NCBI GenBank assembly: GCA_964576255.1
Contig: CAZNUK010000004.1
Span: forward strand, 1 to 64,000
Origin: Eshraghiella sp964576255
Lineage (GTDB): Bacteria > Bacillota > Clostridia > Lachnospirales > Lachnospiraceae
Direction of reading: 5' to 3'
Length of the DNA stretch: 64,000 bases
The notes under the pieces were generated by a model. That model was not told where the DNA came from. It saw only the letters and a program-made list of their open reading frames with translations, and searched no databases. Every line of letters begins with the position of its first letter. Positions within the stretch are counted from its first letter, which is position 1. Made by a program: the position numbers and the translations under genes. Of this stretch, positions 26,977 through 35,082 are shown piece after piece.

Positions 26977-27719
26977 TCATTATCTCCAATGGCATTAAGT
27001 ATTGTTTTTTTGTACTGTAAAAAGGCATTGCTAAGAAGTAAATCAGGATTGCGCACATCTTTTTTTGCAATGACAATTTCCTCCTTGATAGAAGCGGGTA
27101 AGTTACCTAAAATATATATTCGGTCCGACAGAAGGATTGCTTCATCAATGTCGTGAGTAATAAAAAGGGTGGAAAGCTTAATTTCCTTCATAATGGATAA
27201 ATACCATTTGTGCATATTTCTTTTGGTAAGTGCATCAAGGGCGGAAAAAGGCTCATCTAAAAGAGCTATCCTGTTGCCACACATATAAGTGCGAAGCAGA
27301 GCTGCTCTTTGTTTCATTCCTCCGGAAAGCTGTGAAGGGTACATATTAATAGTATCCTCCAGACCAAAATCCTTAAAATAGGGCAGTGACTTGGCTCGAG
27401 CTTCTTTTCGAGACATTCCTTTAATCACAAGAGGTAAAGCTACATTATCAATAATAGTTTTGTAGGGTAATAACAAATCCTTCTGATGCATGTAACTCAT
27501 ATATCCGCTTTTTCCGGTTATGTCTTCGTTATCAAGAATAATATTCCCATTGTTAGGAATCAAAAGTCCTGACAAAGTGTTAAACAGAGTGGTTTTGCCA
27601 CTGCCACTTATTCCTAAAATACTAACCAATTCACCGGAATTAAGAGTGATGGATACATTATCAAGTATTAAATTGCCATCAAATTCTACAGATATATTAT
27701 CTGCTTTTAATAATGCCAT
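26973..27719 (-). CDS. thiZ: ABC transporter ATP-binding protein of the thiamine-precursor system
   Basis: 248 residues. Walker A GISGSGKTT (~36), Q-loop in MHQKDLLLP, signature LSGGMKQR, Walker B RIALLDEPFSALD and H-loop TLFITHDIDEA are all present, as in the SsuB/TauB group. The assignment as ThiZ rests on the TPP riboswitch and the ThiX and ThiY genes of the same operon. It energises import of the pyrimidine precursor. SD GGGAGG lies upstream on the minus strand. Confidence 0.88.
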   Translation of the reverse strand: MALLKADNISVEFDGNLILDNVSITLNSGELVSILGISGSGKTTLFNTLSGLLIPNNGNIILDNEDITGKSGYMSYMHQKDLLLPYKTIIDNVALPLVIKGMSRKEARAKSLPYFKDFGLEDTINMYPSQLSGGMKQRAALLRTYMCGNRIALLDEPFSALDALTKRNMHKWYLSIMKEIKLSTLFITHDIDEAILLSDRIYILGNLPASIKEEIVIAKKDVRNPDLLLSNAFLQYKKTILNAIGDNE

Positions 27720-27744
27720 TTTTGCCTCCCATCGTCAATGATTT

Positions 27745-28737
27745 CTATGGTAAATACTCATTGGTAAATCCATAGTCATCAGGAATTTCATATTCACAAA
27801 GACCATTCTCATAAACCCAGTCAAAAAAACTGTTCCATCTATCCGCATCAATTATACCAAAAGATGAAGCATCATCAATGTACCTATCGGCAAGCCATTG
27901 CTGGCTTTCGATGCACAGTGTAAAATCCATTCCTTCATTAGCATTCACAAGAATTTCGGCAGCTTCTGTCGGATTTTCTATTGCATATTCGTATCCCTTT
28001 GAAACTGCCTCAAGAAATGCCTTAGTAGTGTCAGAATTGTTTTGTAAGTAATCATTATTGGCGATAATAACCGGGCTGTAATAGTCCAAAGCTTCATCGT
28101 AATCCTTAAAATAAAAGAAATTGGTATTAAGGCCCTGTATATCAGCATTAACGCCATCCCAGCCATAATAAATCCATACAGAATCAATTTCGCTTTCAAA
28201 TGCACCCTGAAGATTTTCTACGTACTGGGGAATTAATTCCACATCTGAAAAATCTCCACCATCATTAGTTATTACCTGTTTAATAATAGCCTGTTCAATT
28301 GGAAGCTCCCATGTGGCATAGCTTTTACCTGCAAGCTCCTTAGGACTTGTGATTCCACATTCTTTAGGCGAAATAATACCTGAGGTGTTGTGTTGGATTA
28401 TGGCAGCAACAGCAGTGATAGGAAGCTGTTCATCATGTGGAGCACTAAAAGCAGGAACGAGATAATCCTGAAAGCTGATTCCGAACTGAGCAGTGCCGGA
28501 AGCTACTACTGCCTCTGCTCCGGATTCTAAGGCCTCGATTATTTCGATTTCTAATCCGGCAGCTTCAAAATATCCAAGCTCTTTGGCAACATATAATCCA
28601 GTGTGATTAGTGTTAGGAGTCCAGTCCAAAGCAATTGTAATCGTAGTTAGGTCTGATTCCTTCTTAGGTGTGCAACCAAAAAGTGTGGCTGTCATAATAG
28701 CAACTAAAGTAAATATAAAGATTTTATTTTTTAACAT
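27745..28737 (-). CDS. thiY: Thiamine pyrimidine-precursor binding lipoprotein (ThiY-like)
   Basis: 330 residues with lipoprotein signal (LFGCTPKK, Cys ~22). The NMT1/THI5 fold is shown by ITIALDWTPNTNHTGLYVAKELGYFEAAGLEIEII, GTAQFGISFQDYLVPA and CGITSPKELAGKSYATWELP. ALDWTPNTNH is the signature stretch shared by ThiY and THI5-type proteins that bind formylaminopyrimidine/HMP. It overlaps thiX by 14 bp and sits behind a TPP riboswitch, which supports the ligand class. It delivers the pyrimidine moiety to the ThiX/ThiZ transporter. Confidence 0.88.
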   Translation of the reverse strand: MLKNKIFIFTLVAIMTATLFGCTPKKESDLTTITIALDWTPNTNHTGLYVAKELGYFEAAGLEIEIIEALESGAEAVVASGTAQFGISFQDYLVPAFSAPHDEQLPITAVAAIIQHNTSGIISPKECGITSPKELAGKSYATWELPIEQAIIKQVITNDGGDFSDVELIPQYVENLQGAFESEIDSVWIYYGWDGVNADIQGLNTNFFYFKDYDEALDYYSPVIIANNDYLQNNSDTTKAFLEAVSKGYEYAIENPTEAAEILVNANEGMDFTLCIESQQWLADRYIDDASSFGIIDADRWNSFFDWVYENGLCEYEIPDDYGFTNEYLP

Positions 28738-29512
28738 TTTTATTCTGTGTCCTTTCCCATGGCATTGCCAGCCATTTAATAATAGTTACCAAGAGGAGCA
28801 GTAAAAGACTTACTCCTGCAATAAAAATAATAACTGCAAACATTTTGTCATAAGCAAAAGACTTTCGTACCCTGGTCATATACACACCCAGCCCACGCGT
28901 ACCTCCAAGCCATTCGGAAATTACAGCTCCAATTACGGAATAAGTAATTGAAATTTTAAGCCCGGAGAAAAAATAACTCATAGAGCCCGGCAATTTGATA
29001 TGAATAAATTCTGCAAAAGAATTGCCTCCCATTGAACGAATAAGACGTAGGGAGTCCTTATCCGCACTTGCAAATCCCTCCAACAGACTGATTGTTATAG
29101 GAAAAAAAGTAGTTACAACAATCAATATAATTTTGGGCAATATTCCGTATCCAAACCACAAGAGAAGAAGTGGGGCTATTGCAATGGAAGGAATGGTCTG
29201 CGACACCACTAAAAGAGGATATAAACCATTTTTAATAGGAGCACAGGCATCCATTATAATTGCAAATATAAAGCTTATAAGAATGCCTATGAGCATTCCA
29301 AGAAGGGCTTCTCCTACAGTGGTTATAGCGTGATAGCATAAAATATCAAAGTCTTCAATCAAGGAATTCCATACCTTAAGAGGTGAGGGCATCATGTATG
29401 AAGGCAAGATATTGCTCACAGATAGTACTTGCCAGATTATAAGTAACAGTAGCACCGCAATTACAGGCGGCACAAGCTTAGCTATGACGGTACCGATATT
29501 TAATTTTTTCAT
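28724..29512 (-). CDS. thiX: ABC transporter permease (ThiX-like)
   Basis: 262 residues with about six transmembrane helices. The first is at ~10-28 and the BPD_transp_1 EAA-like loop is GASADKDSLRLIRSMGGNSFAEFIHIKLPGS-type (EGFASADKDSLRLIRSMGG). It is the first gene of the operon, with SD AGGAGG at 29522-29527 on the minus strand, downstream of the riboswitch terminator. It forms the membrane channel for the thiamine pyrimidine precursor with ThiY and ThiZ. Confidence 0.88.
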   Translation of the reverse strand: MKKLNIGTVIAKLVPPVIAVLLLLIIWQVLSVSNILPSYMMPSPLKVWNSLIEDFDILCYHAITTVGEALLGMLIGILISFIFAIIMDACAPIKNGLYPLLVVSQTIPSIAIAPLLLLWFGYGILPKIILIVVTTFFPITISLLEGFASADKDSLRLIRSMGGNSFAEFIHIKLPGSMSYFFSGLKISITYSVIGAVISEWLGGTRGLGVYMTRVRKSFAYDKMFAVIIFIAGVSLLLLLLVTIIKWLAMPWERTQNKNVKK

Positions 29513-29530
29513 AGAACTAAACCTCCTGTT

Positions 29531-29573
29531 AAAAAATGAAAAAGCCTTGGGTTACTCTTTGGTAATCCAAGGC
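29531..29573 (-). terminator. Riboswitch-controlled intrinsic terminator
   Basis: On the minus strand GCCTTGGATTAC (29573-29562) pairs with GTAACCCAAGGC (29555-29544), then a T-run complementary to the A-rich 29531-29543. It lies between the TPP aptamer and the thiX SD, so TPP binding should favour termination. Confidence 0.8.
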
Positions 29574-29611
29574 GAGGGCTGCATAAAAATACAACTAAAA
29601 AATACATTAGT

Positions 29612-29730
29612 AAATACGCATCCCTACGCCGGCATTACCCGGATCAGGTACGAGACAAAATGTCTCAAGGGTCGAGGCATTGTAGTAGCCTCCTCTCAGC
29701 CTGACTCATCAGGCTCCCCTGGCAAATGTA
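29612..29730 (-). promoter_or_regulatory. TPP riboswitch (THI element)
   Basis: Reading the minus strand, the conserved blocks are AGGGGAGCC..GGCTGAGAGG, ACCCTTG and ACCTGATCCGGGTAATGCC followed by GCGTAGGGATG. These are the hallmark P2/P3 and P4/P5 sequences of the thiamine pyrophosphate aptamer. A terminator follows before the first gene, so expression of thiX-thiY-thiZ-PPTase should fall when TPP is abundant. Confidence 0.95.
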
Positions 29731-29765
29731 GTTTAACTCTGTAAAAATAGAATGTCAATAGAAAC

Positions 29766-29794
29766 TTGCATTCTTAACAACTTGGATTTATAAT
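29766..29794 (+). promoter_or_regulatory. Promoter upstream of the CPBP protease operon
   Basis: TTGCAT (29766-29771), 17 bp, TATAAT (29789-29794). It would give a ~130-nt leader containing a 22-codon ORF. Confidence 0.6.
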
Positions 29795-29842
29795 GGGTTA
29801 AGTATATATTTCAACAAATTCAGATGCGAAATGGAGACAGCT

Positions 29843-29911
29843 ATGTCAGAGAAAGCATGCAGCAGTATCTGTACTACAATTGATATGAATTTAGACACAA
29901 TAATTAAGTGA
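29843..29911 (+). CDS. Possible 22-codon leader ORF
   Basis: ATG at 29843 with SD-like ATGGAGA (29831-29837) and stop TGA at 29909-29911; product MSEKACSSICTTIDMNLDTI followed by two residues. It lies inside the leader of the downstream protease gene, 18 bp before it. It could be a translated upstream ORF or chance. No known family. Confidence 0.3.
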   Translation: MSEKACSSICTTIDMNLDTIIK

Positions 29912-29929
29912 TGATATGGAGGAATAATA

Positions 29930-30910
29930 ATGAATAATAAGCCTAGTGTTGGACGTACAATATGGGGAAGTATATATCCTATACTTATATTTGTAGGTGT
30001 GGATACATTAATCAGCTATGTAGCTATGTTTATATTGGCTTTTAAGGAGGTATTTGCGGCAGGTCCTGTTGTAGATTTTAACCTTTTATTTGAGGATGTT
30101 TATAATAATACAATTAACCAGTATATGGAGAATGCCTTATATTTTACTCTACTTAGAAGTGTGGCTGTAATTCCTGTGTTTTTTGTACTTATGCATAAGG
30201 ATGTTAAAAAAGATGTTGTTTCAGGACGTCACATCCAATATGAAAAATTTAATAAAGCATGGTTGTTACTTATTATTCCAATCGGAATGTTTGCATGCAT
30301 AGGCTTTAATAATCTTGTTATGATAATTGCTGAGCTTGCACAGGATTTTATTGATTTTATAATTGATAAACTTAATCTTGGATTAGAGTACGATATAATG
30401 AGTTCGTTTAATGAAACCAGTGAAATTATATATTCCGGCGGAATTGTAATTCAGCTCCTTACGACCTGCGTATGTGCTCCTCTTGTAGAGGAATTGCTTT
30501 TTAGAGGACTCGTTCATAAAAGACTTAGAAGGATTATGAATGTTACACCAGCAATGCTTATTTCATCATTGCTTTTTGGTATTATTCATGGAAATATTAT
30601 TCAGGGCATATATGCGTTTTTAATTGGTATGATATGTGCGTATGTTTATGAAAAATTCAAAAGCATATGGGCACCAATTATTTTACATGCTTCTGCCAAC
30701 ACGCTGGCAGTTCTGTCAACATATATGGTTACAAGCAGTGAGAATACAGAGGGTGTTGGACTTAGCACCGGAGGATATATGCTGTATACAGTGTTAATAC
30801 TTGCAGGAGCATTTGGTTTGTTATTTTTGCTGGAGAAAAAGTTTGACCGAAAAGAGATTCCGAAAGTGGAAAATTTTACGGACACCATGAATGAACAGGG
30901 AGGAATTTAA
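29930..30910 (+). CDS. CPBP-family intramembrane metalloprotease (Abi/CAAX type)
   Basis: 326 residues with about eight hydrophobic helices. The family motifs are EELLFRG (~187-193), the later FGIIHGN with the metal His, and a second conserved helix PIILHASAN. CPBP proteases include eukaryotic CAAX prenyl endopeptidases and bacterial bacteriocin-immunity or processing proteins; the substrate here is unknown. Its stop overlaps the ATG of the GT2 gene (TAATG), so the two are co-translated. SD GGAGGA is 8 nt upstream. Confidence 0.9.
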   Translation: MNNKPSVGRTIWGSIYPILIFVGVDTLISYVAMFILAFKEVFAAGPVVDFNLLFEDVYNNTINQYMENALYFTLLRSVAVIPVFFVLMHKDVKKDVVSGRHIQYEKFNKAWLLLIIPIGMFACIGFNNLVMIIAELAQDFIDFIIDKLNLGLEYDIMSSFNETSEIIYSGGIVIQLLTTCVCAPLVEELLFRGLVHKRLRRIMNVTPAMLISSLLFGIIHGNIIQGIYAFLIGMICAYVYEKFKSIWAPIILHASANTLAVLSTYMVTSSENTEGVGLSTGGYMLYTVLILAGAFGLLFLLEKKFDRKEIPKVENFTDTMNEQGGI

Positions 30911-31929
30911 TGAAGAAAATTTTATCGGTTGCTGTACCTTGTTATAACTCACAAAATTATATGAAGAGATGCATCGAATCACTATTGGTGGGTGGAGATG
31001 ATGTTGAAATTATTATAGTGGATGATGGTTCCACTGATAATACTGCCAATATTGCTGATGGCTATGCAGAAAATTATCCGAATATTGTTAAGGTTATACA
31101 TCAGGAAAATGGAGGACATGGAGAAGCAGTAAATACCGGTCTTGCCAATGCTACAGGATATTTTTTCAAGGTTGTGGATAGTGATGACAGAGTTGGAAAG
31201 GATGCTTTTTACAAACTGTTAGATATTATGCGTGATGCTATTAAGGAAAAAAGAAGACTTGATATGCTTATTTCCAACTATGTATACGATAAGCAGGGTG
31301 AGCGAAGAAAAAAGGTAATGAAGTACAAAACCGTCCTTCCGGTTGATGAATTTTTTACATGGAATGATATTGGAACATTTATGCAGCATCAGAATATTCT
31401 GATGCATTCGGTAATATACCGAACCTCTCTTTTGCGGGAATGTGGACTTAAATTACCTGCCCATACTTTCTATGTTGACAGTATTTTTGTGTTCCAGCCA
31501 TTGCCATATGTGAAGGTTATGTATTATGCTGACGTTAATTTTTACTGGTATTTTATTGGCAGAGAGGACCAGTCGGTACATGAGAATGTAATGATTGACA
31601 GATATGACCAGCAGATATTGGTTAACAGAATGCTTATTGATATATATGATGACTACAAAATCAAATATCCAAAGTGCAAAAAATATATGCGAAATTATCT
31701 TCAGATGATTACCGCTGTATCCACAGTTCTCGCCCTTATTTCCAAGGATCCGGATAAAATTGCCAAAAAGGACGAGCTGTGGGCATATATGAAGGAAACC
31801 AAACCTGAATTATATCGAAAAGCACGACGTGCCGTAATAAGCGTTGGAACCAATCTGCCGGGAAGAGGTGGCAGGAAAGTAGCCACAACCGGATACAGAG
31901 TATGTAAGAAAATTTTTAAATTTAATTAA
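30910..31929 (+). CDS. Family 2 glycosyltransferase
   Basis: 339 residues. The GT-A fold starts at the N-terminus with LSVAVPCYNSQNYMKRCIESLL. The nucleotide-sugar binding Asp is in IIVDDGSTDNT, and the metal-binding acidic motif in FKVVDSDDRV. No transmembrane helix is evident, so it acts in the cytoplasm or at the membrane surface on a lipid-linked or surface polymer. Donor and acceptor cannot be predicted. It is coupled to the CPBP gene by a 1-bp overlap, and SD GGGAGG lies upstream. Confidence 0.9.
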   Translation: MKKILSVAVPCYNSQNYMKRCIESLLVGGDDVEIIIVDDGSTDNTANIADGYAENYPNIVKVIHQENGGHGEAVNTGLANATGYFFKVVDSDDRVGKDAFYKLLDIMRDAIKEKRRLDMLISNYVYDKQGERRKKVMKYKTVLPVDEFFTWNDIGTFMQHQNILMHSVIYRTSLLRECGLKLPAHTFYVDSIFVFQPLPYVKVMYYADVNFYWYFIGREDQSVHENVMIDRYDQQILVNRMLIDIYDDYKIKYPKCKKYMRNYLQMITAVSTVLALISKDPDKIAKKDELWAYMKETKPELYRKARRAVISVGTNLPGRGGRKVATTGYRVCKKIFKFN

Positions 31930-31936
31930 TCCCGTG

Positions 31937-32016
31937 TACACCGCCCCATCGCGAAGCGATATAAAATGGCGGTGTATGCCCATTATAATGGCCCCTTGAT
32001 AAAAGGGGCTATTATT
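31937..32016. terminator. Two hairpins between convergent genes
   Basis: TACACCGCC (31937-31945) pairs with GGCGGTGTA (31968-31976), enclosing ATCGC-GAA-GCGAT. A second stem, GCCCCTT (31991-31997) with AAGGGGC (32003-32009), is followed by TATTATTTTA. They separate the GT2 gene from the convergent PAP2 gene. Confidence 0.75.
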
Positions 32017-32664
32017 TTACCATTTGAACTTGTACATAAATTTGGTTTTGTAAAACAACGGATACAAAACTGCGGCAATAATAAATGATGCTACTACGTC
32101 ATATACGGAATGCTGTTTTAAGAATACTGTTGCCAGAATAACTGACAAACTGAAAATTACAGTGGCAATTTTAATTGGAGTATGGTATTTTCCAAATTTT
32201 TTGGATTCAAAAATTGCTATATCCACAATTAAAGTATTAAGTACATGCAGGCTTGGTAATACATTAGTTGATGTGTCGGATGCGTACAGCATCTTTACTA
32301 AATCCGTACAGAAGTTGTCCCTTGGAAATTCCTTAGGTCTAGGGTCCAAAAGTCCGTTTGGATATACGAAAAATATAATAACTGAAATAGTGATTCCTGT
32401 TATAAGGAAAAGCCCAACTCGCATACATTCGCCCTGAGAACGGAAGAAAAAGTATACGCAGAAGCCTCCTACAAAGAGAAACCACAAATAATATGGAATG
32501 ATAAAATATTCGCAGAAGGGAATTTTGTCATCTAAAGCACAATGGATTACATTAAAATTAGAGTCGTCATTGATTGTACGCTCCAAATAATTAAAAGTTG
32601 GAATATAGATAAAGCCATAAAGCACCAGAAGACCATGTCCCCATTTTTTAAAAAAAGCTTTCAT
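32017..32664 (-). CDS. PAP2-superfamily membrane phosphatase-like protein
   Basis: 215 residues with about six hydrophobic helices. PAP2 motifs are present in the C-terminal half: NVLPSLHVLNT (C2, PSLH) and VFLKQHSVYDVVAS (C3, H..D with the KQHS variant typical of inositol-phosphorylceramide-synthase-like members). The C1 KxxxxxxRP motif is less clear, here as LLDPRPKEFPRDNF. The likely role is hydrolysis of a lipid phosphate or phospholipid headgroup exchange at the membrane. It is monocistronic, divergent from the ABC genes at 32815. Confidence 0.78.
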   Translation of the reverse strand: MKAFFKKWGHGLLVLYGFIYIPTFNYLERTINDDSNFNVIHCALDDKIPFCEYFIIPYYLWFLFVGGFCVYFFFRSQGECMRVGLFLITGITISVIIFFVYPNGLLDPRPKEFPRDNFCTDLVKMLYASDTSTNVLPSLHVLNTLIVDIAIFESKKFGKYHTPIKIATVIFSLSVILATVFLKQHSVYDVVASFIIAAVLYPLFYKTKFMYKFKW

Positions 32665-32745
32665 TTTAAAAATCCTTTCGTAGTTTTTAGCGAATTATAA
32701 CATAGTTTTACAAGAGTTTACAAGTGGAAGTAAGATTTTTCTGTG

Positions 32746-32774
32746 TTTACAAACATAGTTTAGTGAGTTAAAAT
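32746..32774 (+). promoter_or_regulatory. Candidate promoter of the degenerate ABC operon
   Basis: TTTACA (32746-32751), 17 bp, TAAAAT (32769-32774), ~40 nt before the start. Confidence 0.5.
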
Positions 32775-32814
32775 AAAAATAGTATGTTTTTTACATAAGA
32801 AGTGAGGAATCACC

Positions 32815-33483
32815 ATGAGATTAATTATTCGTAATTTAACTAAGATAATTGATAAGAATATAGTGCTTGATAAGATATCAGTTTCATTTGAGTCTGGTAA
32901 GATACATGGACTTACGGGAGCAAGACACAGTGGTAAGACTTTGTTTTTCAGATGTATTTCCGGAGAGGAAGCATTTGATAAGGGTCATATCAGAATTAAT
33001 CGTGGTGTCCGGGATGAGAAGATAGGATTCTGGGATGTAGGTTGCGCTCTTAGTAATTCTGCGGTGCCGGAGTTTTTGACCGGAGCAGAGTTTGTTACTC
33101 ATTTTCTGGAGCTGCATGATATGGAGGTTACAGAAAAAATAGTGACAGATTACCTGGAAATTATCGGCATAGATGAAAATATGCGAAATCAGCAGATATA
33201 TTATTATAGTAATGAGGTAAAAGGACATTTACAGCTTCTGTGTGTGTACATATTAAAACCGGACATTGTTCTTGTGGAAGAACCTATGGAAGAATACAGT
33301 GAAGGTACGGCACAGCTGCTTAAAAGACTTTTGGATGAATTAAAGAAAAGCTGTGTTGTTATTATGTCTACCGGAAATGTGAAGCTTTTGAAAGAAATCT
33401 GCGATGATGTAGTGGTTCTTGAGGATGGAATTCTTAGCAATGCCAGCCTTGGGGAACTTAGTTTGGAGGGACAAGATGATTAA
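32815..33483 (+). CDS. Degenerate ABC transporter ATP-binding protein
   Basis: 222 residues. Walker A is intact (GARHSGKT, ~35-42). The signature motif is replaced by YYYSNEVKGHLQL. Walker B reads IVLVEEP, with Glu for the usual Asp, and the switch His is missing (IMSTGNVKLL where family members have S-T-H). ATP binding is plausible but hydrolysis may be weak. The partner permease starts before its stop (8-bp overlap). Both the substrate and the direction of transport are unknown. Confidence 0.75.
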   Translation: MRLIIRNLTKIIDKNIVLDKISVSFESGKIHGLTGARHSGKTLFFRCISGEEAFDKGHIRINRGVRDEKIGFWDVGCALSNSAVPEFLTGAEFVTHFLELHDMEVTEKIVTDYLEIIGIDENMRNQQIYYYSNEVKGHLQLLCVYILKPDIVLVEEPMEEYSEGTAQLLKRLLDELKKSCVVIMSTGNVKLLKEICDDVVVLEDGILSNASLGELSLEGQDD

Positions 33484-35065
33484 AAAAATTTGGAAAATGT
33501 ATAAGGTTTCCTTTAATTCCGGCGCCAACGCGTTGCTTGCCGTATTAGGAAAGTTTCCATTTATCAAAAATAAAATAAATGAAGATTATAATGGTAATAA
33601 ATTAGCATTAAGCATTGTTGCAGCGGTTATTAAGCTGATTATTTCCCTTATTAAGAGAGTTGCTTTTATTGGAGTATTTATGCTGCTTCCGAGGATGTTG
33701 TTTGCACGGTTTATGCCGGCAGGAGAGACTGCATTTGCTCTGGAGAACTGTTATGTGTATTTTGGAATAGTTTTATGTGGTTTTTGTGGCTCTCTGGTCA
33801 GGTCAGAGATTTTTAATAATGATGAGTTTTCGTATACAATGCTTAAGACTTACAAAGTTAATCCGCAGAATTTTATGAGAATGAAACTTTTGCGTAAATA
33901 TCTTGTGGAGTTGGTAACTTTTATTGGAGCTTTTTCAATATTGGGAATGAATCCGTTTAAAGCATTTTATCTTACCATAGTTATTATACTGGCAAGGTTT
34001 GTAGGCGAGTCGGTTAATATTCTGGTGTTCAGAATGGCGGGCAAGAGCCTTTTGGATTTAAGAGGCGTAAGTGTTTTTATAATGTTAGGTTCACTTATTG
34101 CAGCGTATTTTGTACCATATGTAAGAGGTTGTGTTCCTGCGGCGTATGATATTGTTTTTGACACTATGTGGCTTACGGTTATTCTTATTGCAGGCAGTGT
34201 ATTTATGTATTATGTATGGAATTATGGCGGTTATCAGAGAATTGCCATGAGAGTATATACGGTATCAGGTCTTCTTAATCTTAACGAGGAAAACAGCTTT
34301 ACTCTTAATGAGAAAAATAAGAATATCGTTGATACAACTGATGATGATGATTCTGTAATGTATGTTGATGACTTTTTTGCCAGAAATCGTGCAACTCTTA
34401 TCAGTGGAATTTTTGCAAGATGTGTTATAATCGCTATAGTACTCATTGCAGCCATTGTAACCATGACCATGGGTAAAGCAGATATTGTGTATAAAGTAAT
34501 ATCTTATTCTATGCCTGTGCTTGTCTTTGTAATGTATGTAATGTCCAGAGGAAAGTCGATTTGCAGGGAATTGTTTTATGCCTGTGACAAAAAACTTCTT
34601 ACAAGTGGATATTATAATGACATAGAAGTTATATTTGAGAATTATATCTATGTTTTAAAAAGGGTTGCACTTGTGGATATAATTCCCGGAGGCTTTTTGA
34701 GCCTTGTGTATGCAATTGCAGGAATTCTTGCAGGCAAAGAGGGAAGCGCACCAACGGTTATCGCCGTATGTGTTGGAATTCTTCTTTTGAGTGGATTTTT
34801 CTCAGCGTACAATGTATTTATGTACTATATTTGTATGCCATTTGCTTTGGATGAGGATGAAATATCTAAATCCTTGGGAAGTATTTTATATATGGTATGT
34901 AACGGATTAATGTATCTGGTAGGATATGCGTGCATTTTTATTGAAACTACTTCAATATTTTTTGCACTGGGAGTGGGACTTGTATTTGCGGTGTTTATAT
35001 CTGTTTCGGCAACGTTGGTTGTCAAGCTGGCAGGTAAAACATTTCGAATTAAGGACGCAGGTTAA
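33476..35065 (+). CDS. ABC transporter membrane component, unknown substrate
   Basis: 529 residues from ATG 33476, supported by SD GGAGGG (33465-33470). An upstream in-frame extension to 33419 has no such support. Two hydrophobic halves (~45-265 and ~320-525) are separated by a charged loop (~265-310, NLNEENSFTLNEKNKNIVDTTDDDD). About ten to twelve helices are predicted. I do not recognise the family beyond its pairing with the ATPase, which overlaps it. The lipoprotein gene 17 bp downstream probably belongs to the same operon. Confidence 0.7.
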   Translation: MIKKIWKMYKVSFNSGANALLAVLGKFPFIKNKINEDYNGNKLALSIVAAVIKLIISLIKRVAFIGVFMLLPRMLFARFMPAGETAFALENCYVYFGIVLCGFCGSLVRSEIFNNDEFSYTMLKTYKVNPQNFMRMKLLRKYLVELVTFIGAFSILGMNPFKAFYLTIVIILARFVGESVNILVFRMAGKSLLDLRGVSVFIMLGSLIAAYFVPYVRGCVPAAYDIVFDTMWLTVILIAGSVFMYYVWNYGGYQRIAMRVYTVSGLLNLNEENSFTLNEKNKNIVDTTDDDDSVMYVDDFFARNRATLISGIFARCVIIAIVLIAAIVTMTMGKADIVYKVISYSMPVLVFVMYVMSRGKSICRELFYACDKKLLTSGYYNDIEVIFENYIYVLKRVALVDIIPGGFLSLVYAIAGILAGKEGSAPTVIAVCVGILLLSGFFSAYNVFMYYICMPFALDEDEISKSLGSILYMVCNGLMYLVGYACIFIETTSIFFALGVGLVFAVFISVSATLVVKLAGKTFRIKDAG

Positions 35066-35082
35066 TTAACGAGGGTGATTTA

